DNA of 64,000 nucleotides, from NCBI RefSeq assembly GCF_032884065.1, contig NC_088863.1, forward strand, positions 45,591,797 to 45,655,796, in the 5' to 3' direction. The position numbers and the translations under genes were made by a program. Origin of the DNA: Artemia franciscana (lineage: Eukaryota; Arthropoda; Branchiopoda; Anostraca; Artemiidae). The notes below the pieces were generated by a model. That model saw only the letters and a program-made list of their open reading frames with translations, had not been told where the DNA came from and made no database searches. This document shows positions 24,301 to 36,300 of this stretch, piece after piece; the stretch's first letter is position 1; the number at the start of each line of letters is the position of its first letter.

Positions 24301-27300
24301 TTCTACAATGCTTTATCATTCAGAACCCGAAATTTAAAAGTAAAAATCAACGAAATATTCGCGGATTCGCGAAAACAGAACCTGAGTGGACTCAGCACAA
24401 GATTGGTCGAACGCCACGATTCAGTAATGCGTCTTCTTGACCCCTACGGGCTGATTTTGCGTCCTCTCGAGAGAAACAGTAACGCAGAAACATCTGCAAA
24501 AGCGTCACACATGCCGGATGTCGTGACGCAGTCACAGGTTGATATGTGTCTTTGTGTCGTAAAGGAACTCTTCAAGACTTTCCAGTCACCTGAATATGAC
24601 TTGTCTGCCGCTTTTAGACACATAAACACTGTCGTTTCCAAAACAATGATCTAATGCGACAAAATGCTGCCACTGCCTTCACAACTACTTTAGGGCTTGA
24701 GAAGACTTGACCAATAACAAGAGAGGGAAGGAACTCTCATCTTGACGTTCCCGAACTACTCGCTTACTGTAGAACCTTTCTGTTTATTCCTTTTAGAGAT
24801 CACTTTATCTCGGAGCTGAAACAGCGCATTGGGCTTCTCCAAAATCTGTTGTCTCATCTCAGTATACTCGTCCAGCCTTCGAAGATTCTATCTGTTGATC
24901 CTAAAATTATGAAACTGGTGTCTTTGCTTGATTCATATGGTGATCAAACGGGGAAAATTTTAGACACAGAAAGGCCTTCTAGGGGTCTATCTTCTCTTCA
25001 CGAATGCGACTCCACCTTTAAAAAAAATATCTTCTTCTTTTGCCTGTCCTTGCAACGATCCTGTCAGTGCTGTTGCTCCGGAAAGAAGATTCACTACATT
25101 TAGGAGGCTGAAAACCTGCCTAAAAATTCATTGGGTCAAGAAAGGCTAAGTGATTTAGCCCAGCTTGTCGTCCCTAGAGACATTCATGTCTGCCCTGAAA
25201 AGGCTATAGACATTTGTGCTGACAGGAAATAGTTTTATGCCTAGTGGCCGTGTCTTTGTTCGTAAGAGGCAGACTGACGGTCTGCACCTTCGACCGTTAG
25301 CCTAGTCTATGGAATCTCGTTTACCCCCACCCCACCCCCAAAAAAAAAAAAATCCTGGATACGTCCCTAGGAAGGATACCTTCTGGACAAAACCTAGGAG
25401 ACTTTGTAAGTTGTGATAGTAATTTGAATCTCAGAGTTGTTCAGCTGCACTGAACATTTTTAGTTAGTTCTGTAATTTCTTCAATTCATTTGTATTGGAT
25501 TATATTATGCTTTAATTTATCCAAATTGCAAAATAATTATATTTTGTAATAATTGTCATATTTTTTTTAGAACAGGGTGTCATTCTGTTGCTGTTGATAC
25601 GACCACATGGATTGCTTGGTGTTATGCTTGTGATAACGATGTCCTTCAATCGCCAAAACTGCAAGAAGCTATTACTTTTTTAAGGAAATTAGCAGAAAAA
25701 TCGCCAAAAGAGAAGGGATCATCAGTAAAAAGCAACATAAGGAAGACTCACAGCCTCTCTCTCGACACAGGTAGTCATTAATTTCGTTGATGAATATTCA
25801 TATCCATTCTCATATAGAGAGGAAGGGAACTCCTCCATCTTTTCTCCTCCGGTCTCCTTCTAAACAGGTACTCATTAATTTTTCGGATGAATATTTGCAT
25901 AAATTCTTGCATAGAGGGCAAGGGAATTAAGGAAGACAGAGGGCATTTGGTAAGAAATGAATCTCGGTGATGTCTATTGTTGAACCGTGAGGGCTAAAGG
26001 CCCGAGTGAGCGAAGGGGGGCTAGGCAATCAGCCAGCTAGTATATCTATCCGTGTAAATTCAAGGGTCTGTCTAATTTTTTCCGATTTAGGCTGAATCTG
26101 AAAATATAATAATGTAGATTAGGCTATAAAAAGTACTATTCTCAAAACTGGTAATTGTATAAGATAAGAAAAAAGGTCAATTACATGTACTTATTATATA
26201 TATTTTATTTGTGTAGATTAGGTTAAAGAAACATTTTGTTACATATTTTATTCCAAAGTAAAGACTTTGACAAGAGTATAGGAAAAAGCACGTTTAGGAG
26301 GTAAGTGAGAAGTAAAAAGGTTCTTTGGTGGTACAGAAAAGAAGAGGAGGAAGGGTAAGAAGGAGAAACGAACCTGTAAAAATTTAACAAAAAATATGGA
26401 AAGAAAATAAATCTGGAATTCTTACGCCTTAAAAAAGTGGTATTTGTCTAAACTAAAAATGTGTAAATATGCTAGTGTATTTAAACTACTTTCAAAAAAG
26501 GCGAGTGTGTAAGCTTTTTCATTTATTTTGCCAAAAAAAGCAATGATGAAGATTTGCCAAATCAAGTTATCTTACAGCATAGTGGCCAGTTGCAAGGGCC
26601 GAAGCTTGGCCCTCTCACTCTTGTCTTTCCTCGGCTGCCCTGTTTCGGGTTCCCTTTTCTGCTTTGCTCTAAATTTCCTACGTTTCATGTCCATATTTGT
26701 CAATGTCACCTTTTTGTTTGAATCTAATAAAATCTTCGGGAAATCTATTCTGATGAAATATCCTTTTTGAAATTTCCATTTTCTACAATCTCTTTATATT
26801 GACGCTTTTTTTTTTTAAATAGCTGAAATTACATTAATAGTGTTTTTGTTTCATGTTGAGTTCAGAATTATGGGAAAGAATGAAAAGAATGTCAGCAATT
26901 TGATCACGAACCCAACGAAAACTTCTAGGGAGTCTTTTTTATTTTTCTCAGAAATGTATCTTTCAGTTTTCAAATAGAGCGTTTTGTCTGAGGTCAATAA
27001 CGATGTTGAGCTGAGAGTTCTTGGCTGAAACGCAACACATATTTTTGAGGAATAAACTTGAAGAACGAAAATAAAAGGTTAAAATTTCCCTATCAATAAA
27101 CATACTAACGTTCAAATAGACAAACGTTCAAAGTTGTTTCTTAGATTCCACATATGTCAAGTTATTCGATTTATTTTATCTCAGTTGGAACGTATATTTT
27201 GTCTGAACTTTTGATTTGATTTCTTTGCATCTTACTCAGAAAGGTCAAACGGAAAACAAATTTTTCAGATTAAGTCTGGCACATGTGGGAACAGGTTTTT

Positions 27301-30300
27301 TTGCTTTAGTTCAGGAATTCTGAAAAAAAAAAATGAAAACGATTGTTGTTTTAAAAATCACCAGCTTTTATGCCATCTTTTTCGATCTCTCTTTTTCCCT
27401 ATTCTTATCAGTTAAAACACTGTCTTCCTAAAACGTTATCAGTCAAGGTTTTGCGCCTTTTATACCCATTCATTTCAAAGCCATCTATTTCCAAAACAAA
27501 TAAAGTTGTTTATTACTCGTAATGAATTTAATTTCCTGAATACTTTTTTTAGTGTCTTTGCACGAGAAAGAGGGGACCAACATTTTGCAGAAAGAGCCCA
27601 AGACAGAATTAACCCCCAAAGATTTGAAGAACTTGAAGAATGCAGAGCATGCTCTTTCTTCGCTGCCTAAAGTAAAGGGGTTAAGTAACTTAGGCAACAC
27701 TTGCTTCTTCAATTCTGTAATACAAATAATGAGCCAAACTCATCTTTTGTCGAATTTGGTTGATATATACAATCCAGAGGGGACAGTATTGACCATTAAG
27801 GGTGGCTCACTTCCAACCGGAGCAGAGCCTGGAAAAACTGAAAATATTGTTTTATACGTAAGTTCTTTAATCTTTTATTAAGGTTTCTATCATTGACGCA
27901 GAGAAACATACATTTAACTTGTAAAGAATGTAAACAAGGCACAAACACTTCTTTTTTTACTGGCTTAAGATTTCTCACTGAAGAATCAATCAGATTTTAA
28001 AGTTTTAAGCTATTTGTCTCTCCGGGAATTGTATTTCCTTCTCTGTCGAAATTTGTTGCTCAGCATTAATTAATCCGAGGAATAATATCATTGGCTTGCA
28101 AAAATAAATCAATGGAATTCAAGCACACTTTTTAACACGAAAATATAGAGCAATAATTTCTTTTTTTTTCTCTTTGTCAATAATCTTACGTTTTAGAATT
28201 TTTCGTTTCAAATACGTAAGTAAGAATGAATATTTTTCACCTTTTTTATATTTAGAGGCTTTCAGAAATCGGATAACTTTCTTCGCTTCGAATTGTTTTC
28301 GTTCATTTTATGTTTTTTAGTTCTGTATTTTATGTTTGTCAATTAATTACGTTCTGTTTTAATGTTTAAGTTCTTAACTAATTTCCTTATGTACAAGGCA
28401 CGTTGAAGTAAAAAAAAAAAAATATAAATTTTCCAATTTTGTGGACTGCGTAACATTGTTTGTCATTTCTTTCTTATTTCATGTTGGTAAAGCGGCTTTC
28501 AGCATGGGGTTGATGTGATCAGCCTTTTGGAATTTTAGTCTGTTTTTGATATTTACAAAAGTTAGACCTGTTTTTGCATGCTTGGTGTATTTTTGCTTTA
28601 AAAAAATTGATAAAAAGATATATACTAACTCGTTTTTGAAATAAAATTAAGGGCTTCAGTATATTTGAAGTATTATCGCTGGCATTAGCCATATATATTT
28701 TGAGCTAAAAAAGGGTTCCTAAATGCTAAAAGATCCTTAAAGAAGATTGAGAAGATATCAGTTATGAGCCCTGAATCTATGGTGTTAATTCACACAAATT
28801 TAGGAGTGATGGGATGGGGAAAATCAAAGAAAAGTAAAGAAAGGTATTTTCAAAATCTGGGAGTGGGGGGCAAACGACCCCCTCTTCAGATTACATCACT
28901 GCCCTTGATGTCCCAGGTCATCAGAAAAAAACAATGAAAACGTTGAGACTTTGGATCAAATTGTTAGGAAGAATTGTCGAATCACCATTTGAGAAGTTGC
29001 TGATGCTATACTCATACAATTATTATTGATATTTTGGACTATAAAGATTTGGCTCCAATTTTGGCTAAATGTACTGTCGCGTGAGAACCATTCAGGACGT
29101 GTTGAGTGACGTTGATGATCCAGATCTGCTCTAAAGAGTCGTAATAGGGAAAACGTAATATGGCTATGATATTGAAATAAATGCTTAGTCATCCTAGTGG
29201 AAGCAAACAGAGAAACCAAGGCCATCGCTTGAAAATTCAAGATAATACTAAAGGCACATACCAGAAATGTTTAACAAATCTGGAGAAAGTACTTACACTA
29301 GTGTATTGTATCCAAGCGGAAATACTTTCCTGAGGATAAAACAGAAGCTGATGGCTGGATAAAAATTTTTGAGAAAATTAACAATCCATCTTATTATTTA
29401 AACAAGCCTTGTTTCATTCTATGTTTGTCATTACCTACTAATGTTTTTGCTTAAGCATATTTTTGGCTCAAAATAAGTTCCACTACAATTGTTTAAAATT
29501 CCTTATTCCTTATTATAAGATGTGTTTTAAAGTAACGTAAAAACTCATAATATTTTTGAAATATTTTTGTTGGAGTTTGATTGATACAGATGCAACGTTG
29601 TCGAACCTCTTCAACACAGAATTCTTGTAAAAAAAAATCTTGTAGGAAGACTGAAAATTCTACGTTTTGAAGAAAAGTCGGTTTGATGCTAATCTTAAAC
29701 ATAAAATGCCCGTTAGAATTTTAGAACCCCCCAGTCTCTGGATACTCTGGTATCTAGGCTCTCTTATTATCTCTAAGACTAGATTCTCTTATTCAGTAAT
29801 AATATCTCGAATTCTTAGACTTTAATCCAAGCGGTATTTTACTTAGTCCCTTTTGAACTCACTAAAGCTTACTCTGCTCACTTCGACTATTTAAATGGCT
29901 CAAAAGTTAAAAGTGCTTTTTAAATTTTCAAACTAATTATCAAGCTATAATTTTTAAAATTTAATTCTAAATGATACAATATTAATTTTTTGTTTTACAT
30001 CTGATTAAAAATCAGGTATGTCTAGCTATAAAATGGCTAAACTTAATACATAATAAACTCAGATTATGCTAAAATATTTATTCGAAAATTATTGGCTGTA
30101 AAACGTAAATATTTTCATAGTTTGCGCAACACATTAATAAATAAAATCTGTATAAAGAAAAAGTAAAAAAAAAAAACAGAAAGAAAAACAGAGTATGTGT
30201 GATAATACTTTTTTGTATACAAAATTAACGGCAAAGTAAAATATTTTATTTTTATTTTGTTGCTCTCGTTCACAAAGGAGTTGAGTTTCGAATGTCAGAA

Positions 30301-33300
30301 AACATTTTCACGTTTTTCAAGAAAAATTTTATCAACACTTCCGGGCTGCGGAAATTTTTACAGATGTATTTCTGTGAGTAAAAAGAACTTCGTCTTGCAA
30401 AAAAAAAAGAAAAAAAAATCTTGGAAAATACTAACGTTGGCAAATTAAGCATTCAAATCTGGAAGTAAATGAGTACCAAAGTTCAACTTAGAATTTAAAA
30501 GTGTAGAATCGAATAAACAATGAACTAAACAAATAAAGATCTTCAAGGAAAAGTTTCACAAAGTCAAACTAGTCTGAGGTGTGGTTTCCTGTCCAATAGT
30601 CTGCTACTTGTATAGTACAGATGCATATCCATCAAACTCTGGTGCAACACATACCCCCAACAAACTCTAATTCGCACACCTGATGGTATGCATATCATAT
30701 TTTAGAAACTATGTAATAGTGTTGGGAGAGGGCTTGTTTCGGTGGGAATTAAAATATGTAGGGTAGTGTCTTCATTAGGTAAAGAAAGAGATCGGGCAGC
30801 GAATGAAAGTATTACACAGTAAAATGTCATTTTCTGCTGTTTCGTGCTGCACAACATCAATTTTGGATGAAATAGGATCGAATCGCCGAAAGTCTAAATC
30901 CTGAGAAAACCATTTGATTAATTAATATCTAAAACTCTTAATTGAATGTTTGCAGTTACCTAAGTTGAAATCGAGGAAATTTTTTTCCACGGACAATCGG
31001 ACTGAACAAAATAATCAGTACGGTCATAATCAGTATAGGTAATCAGCCATAACCAGATAATCTAGAATCAGATAATCAGTCATTGATAATCAGTATGGGG
31101 CTCATTCGAACTTAAATTGAAAGTTCTAGTGCCTTTTGTAAGTCGAGAAACAGATCATACCGCAATAAAATGCCTTTTTTTGCCACAAATAACAATTTTG
31201 GTCAGACAGGACCAAATTGCCAATAACTGGAAATTCTGGCATTACCAATAAATCGTTTTACGATTTTTATTTTGATTCTTCCTCTTATGCGCACTTCAGG
31301 CATTGTCGTCAGCCAGCGCCTTATTTTTCAGGAGTATATTACCTTTTCCTACTTCAAAGGGTACTGGACTTTGATGAACTGGATCAACTGTGTTTAATTT
31401 CGAATTTCGTAAATATCATACATTTCAATATTAATGTATGTGTACTAGTAACTCACGAAATTGTGAAGGGGGGGGGTTAAAATGGAAAAGGTTCAGAAAT
31501 ATTTAGTAGAGAAAAAGACCTACTTGATGTGTCAATAATCATGAATGTCAGAATCATCATTCCCCAAAAGAGACTTCCCATCCAGACATCGCCTGCCATG
31601 TACTGTTTCTAAACCCGTTCCTATCTTGTCCCCCATCCGTTGCTTAACCTCCAGGTATGAAAAAACCTTTGTCCACTTCATTACTGATAAAATAAACCGC
31701 TAGTTTTCCTTCTTTTTTTTGGTACTGGTGATACCCAAGTTTTATTTTCGTTTGATTCTTTTGCTCTGTCCTCTTTGTTTATATGTTGTCTTTTAAACCT
31801 TTTCAACGCTAATTTTCTCTCACTCTTTTTTAGTTTTGTTTTAGTTTTTACCGTTTTAACTTTCTGAAATTTGGCCGCTATTTTTTTTATTAGTTTTTGA
31901 TTTTTGACTAATGAATGGCTTTGCCTCTCTGATTTTGTTGTTTTTGACATTGTTTAGCCAGTTTTTTTGTTGTGCTATTTTTATGACTTTTTTCTATTTT
32001 TATAGTTTTATGACTCCGAAATGAGAATTCGGTCCTTCGGGGCTTGTGATAGTCATTTTTTGAAATCAAATATCTTGTCTCATCTCCTTTTGGAAAACCC
32101 ATGGTAAACCAGGATAATAATAATTTTCATGATAAAAGTAATACGAATGTCACTTATTCAAAATAAATTCCTTCGTTAATGCGTAGGTTCAGAAAGTTTT
32201 ATTCAACTGGCTTAACATTCTGGAACATAATCATAATATAAGTGGCACCTTTTATGCAAGTATTAATGCTGATTTTTAGTGTTTTCTAATCAGGCAAAAT
32301 AAAATATTTTTACGTACCGTCCTATCCTGAATTTAAAAAAGGAAATTCTTCTCCATTTAATCGAAAGAGAAAACACTTTCGGACGATGCAATTTTCACTA
32401 TCTCCGGCACAAAATGCGAGACTTAAGGGATTAAGAAAAAAATCTGGGAAAGTAGGTGTCGAGTTTTAGTTTTCTGTCATTTACTTGGATCACGTTTCCA
32501 AGCTCTATAAGTTATGATATTACTCGTCAGTCAGTTCTGTTTAGTTGGTGACACAAAATAAAGATGTTTATAATGGACGAGATAGGGTGATCCTCTAAAC
32601 CACCGTATCTTCTCAAGTAAGTGGACCCTATTTTGCATAAATATTAAAATTTAATTAAAGCCGGATATTACATTAATTTTTAAATTTTCTGTCTGTATCT
32701 TCTCAAACATAACTATGATAATATACTCCCTGGGATTCTCATTTATATGGCTAATTTGTGCATATTTCGGGGAAAACTTGAGCAATATGGGTTTTCTAGT
32801 GATCGTGTTGATCAACAATCGTATTCTAGTGACCAATAAAGGTTTCGTTGACCAACTTTGTGCATGAAAATGACCCAGGATCGAAATCTGGCTGTCAAAC
32901 TTGTTGGTCAAATTAGTTCGAAATTCCAAGAAAGTATATCATGGAGGGAATTTTTTTTTACAATTTCAGAAGAGAAAAACTGTTGCTCTGCCATAAAGTC
33001 TGTTACATTTATCATTAGAGTGATCTCTTACTTAAAATAAGACGCAGAAACTGCTTTCTTTTGAATTATTCACCTCTTCCCCTGCAAAGTGTACTGACAA
33101 AATTTTCTTATATAAAACTAGAACTTTCAGAATTTGATCAGACAGTTATAGCTGTATTATAGCTGTATTTCAGAATTTGATCAGACAGTTATAGCTGTAT
33201 AAACCGTGGAAATTAAAAGAGCAAAAATGTTCCTTCTATTGTTGGTCAACAGATTGCTGATGAACAATGTGTTCACCAGAAACGGGCTAATAAAGATGCA

Positions 33301-36300
33301 AAACCTATATGTAGTGGAGTGTATTGACACTGGCGTTTCTTTTCAAGTTTGACAAAGATCCTTTTGTCTGATTTATTGTGAAAATAAAAAAGCGGACAAA
33401 ATATTTTTCAAACAAAATGTTTTTCTAATGAAAGTAATGGACGTGATTGACACTTGAAGTGGAAGAAACTCCAAAAGCAATCATGCAAGATCTAAAAGAT
33501 TTTTTTTATTAATCTTTGGTGTTTTTTTGTTCTTTTATATTACATTTCACAAGATTCATTGGCCATTTCGATAATATTCATTTGAGGACATAGACCAAGC
33601 GATTTGTTGTTAAGAGCGATACATTCTCCTATTGATGTATGCCATCAGGAAGTGAACCATTTTGTTCAAAATATCCATTCCGTCTCTTGTTCCAGTTCGG
33701 TATTTAGTGATCCCTCTACTTTTCCAGCAGAAGCTGTTTTTTGTACTGTGGTACAGAAGTTTTCTCTATTTCATAGTTTGGTTGACGCTTCATTAAGCTA
33801 ATTAAATCAGAAAATAGTTTGATTTTTGACTAGTAGGAAAGAATTCACTATTGTCGAGCTCATCCCAATGTATATACTTGAAATACTTACCTTGATAAGC
33901 TAATAAAAAACTTGCTTAAACTGCTATCAATTGACAATAATCTTAAACTCTTATAAGAGCTTGATTTCTCTTTAGGAAGAAATCCAGATTACTCTCCAAG
34001 AAAAGAAGCCTTTAACGTTATCGTTTTGTTCTTTTTTGAAAGACATGCACAGGCAAGGGAGAGGTGGTATTCATAGAGGAACAGGGTCTAATATAGTCAA
34101 TCCAGGACCTCTTCTAAGTCAAATCAGAAAAAAGTCTCCAATGTTTCGAGATTCTGACCAACATGATTCGCAAGAGCTGCTGCGCCATTTCTTAGATGGA
34201 CTCAAAACAGATGAACTAGAGGTAAGTTTACCCAGAAGTAATCACCCTGAGTTTGATTTTTGACCTGTCTGAAAATGTATAGGACTAGATTAAAACATGT
34301 GCCCTTTCGATCATGCAAGGGCTAGAAAGAATAGATTTTATAGTTGATCTCCTTCCACTTCTATAATTAAAATCCATGGCATGGATACTAAAAAAGATAT
34401 ATGAGGAACGTTGAAGATCTGAATTATAGAAATAGATCCAGTAGGGCTCTTATATAAATTGAAAAGTAGCTATGTCTTAAGCTGTATAGCGGTGTTTAGT
34501 GGAATTTAAGGCATTAAGGTGGTCACTCGGTCGAAGAAAAAAAAGGAGTAGCGGAATTTTAGTCGCTTAGTGGCTCTCGCTGTTCTCATCTAGTCTAAAC
34601 CATCATTCTTCTGTTCTGGTACGGATCTTTTCATCTCGAACTGGAATGAAAATGGATGTTCTTCATCTACTAGCTCTATTCTGTCTTTTATATCATGTTA
34701 ATTCAAAAAAACTTTTTCCGCAAAACAAGTTTTTCAAAGAAAAGTAAAGAGCTCCATTAAGCCAAGAATGAGCAAAAATAAAGTTAAAATAATCTTCCAA
34801 GCGTAAAACTACCCCAAATCACTATTAATAAATAAATGAAGCTCAAAACGAACAGAAATTACTATAAACAGCCTAGTCAAACTCAGAACAAGCAAAAATT
34901 AACATGAGTAAGGGTGATAATCCCCATGCCATTTCAAGACAAGAGCACAATTTGCGTGGGGGTTAGTTGCCCTCCAATCGAATGAGTCCTTTTTCAAATT
35001 TCTACAACAACAAATGGTCATCTCAAAATTTCTATCAGATACATTTCAAGGAAATGCAAGGTGTGTGCGTATGTGGGGGGGGGGGTTATCCACCCTCAAA
35101 TCATTCTGAATCTCAAAAAGGGCACTAAAACTTCTGATTTTATACGGCCACCATTCCTATATAAACCTTGTATGTCCTCAGGGCTTAACTTAAAACCCTT
35201 GGCCTGAGGGCTCTAGGGGGGTGTCACCCTCAAAGATATAATTTCCGTATCTTTCAACTACGTTGAACAAAATGGCTATCTCAAAATTTTTATAGGATGT
35301 GTTTGAGGAAATGTTGGGCTTGGGAGGGAGTTTAGTTGCCCTCCAATCACTTTCGACTATGAAAAAGGGCACTAGCTCTTTCAATTTCCAACCGAATGAG
35401 CCCTTTTCGAAGTTTCTACGATAACTTCTTTCATACGAAGTGCCCTGGTCTAAACAAAAATAAATAAATAATACATTGTGCCCACGTTGCTCTTTACTTA
35501 GGCAGCGCTATTGCGCTGCCTATGGTCAGTAGACAACTTTGAATAATACACAATAGACAAACGACAAGCAGGAGACAATTCAGTAGTTTTATGTCACTGG
35601 ACAACTTATTGACCAAATCACGGAATATTGGAAACTTATCAAGAATCTCGATAATTTTTAGAGAAGCGGACTGCAACAATTGTATACCAGACATTACCTC
35701 TACTCAAGAGCAGTTAGTTTTCTGAATCTTTTAGATAAAAAAATAATGTGGTGTAGCCCAAGCTACACCATATTAACGTTTGACAGTGGAAACCCAAGAT
35801 TTGTGAATGATCTGTGTAATATGTGTTTCCCCTTGATTTTGACATCACACGTGTACTGCAGAAGCGGAAAATTGAACTGTCTAGAAATTGTTGATGACAC
35901 GCAAATGACAAAACTGCTATCAAAGTTTCCAGCTTTTCTTATTTGAAAAAAGCTGCCTTAAATCTGAACTTCCAATCGTAAATTATTTGGCTCTACCTGA
36001 GAAATAACGAACGGAATTCATACTTGGCCTTAATCGCGTATAATTTGATTTTGTCGACACGTGTGATTATAATGTACCGGGGTATCCTAAACTGCTCTGC
36101 TGCTTGCCATAAACACATGGCTTAAAGGAAAAAATTTATCGGGCTTCTGCAATTATTTTTCTGAAAGTTCTGCCTTCTCTCGTTTTCTTTTGACTTATTC
36201 TGTTGCATTCATTTTTTTATGTTTCCTTCTCGTGTTGAGTAGTACAGTTTTACAGCTTTAGTATTTATTTATTTTTAAAGTACTTATGCTATCCGCAACT

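Larger units (their letters stand above)
21026..25369 (+). mobile_element. hAT-superfamily DNA transposon, degenerate, with target-site duplication
   Basis: Left end CAGTGCCGTATCCAGG; right end CCTGGATACGTCCCTA. The inner 10-11 bases of these termini are inverted repeats. The element is flanked on both sides by GGAAGGAT (21018-21025 and 25370-25377), the 8-bp target duplication expected for hAT. It contains a broken transposase (23057-25245) and a nested family C copy (21190-22910). Without the nested copy it is about 2.6 kb. Confidence 0.85.

Noticed and set aside
26528-26770. Open frames on both strands in a slightly GC-richer intron patch
   Set aside because: No family motif and no phase-compatible splice sites joining the protease exons. 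Reported only as intron.
31681-32102. Two overlapping lysine-rich - strand frames as a nuclear protein gene
   Set aside because: Composition is what AT-rich DNA yields by chance. There is no motif, and a frame change is needed to join them.
35680-35946. Overlapping frames on both strands as a nested gene
   Set aside because: No motif, no splice context, and similar lengths are expected by chance in this sequence.
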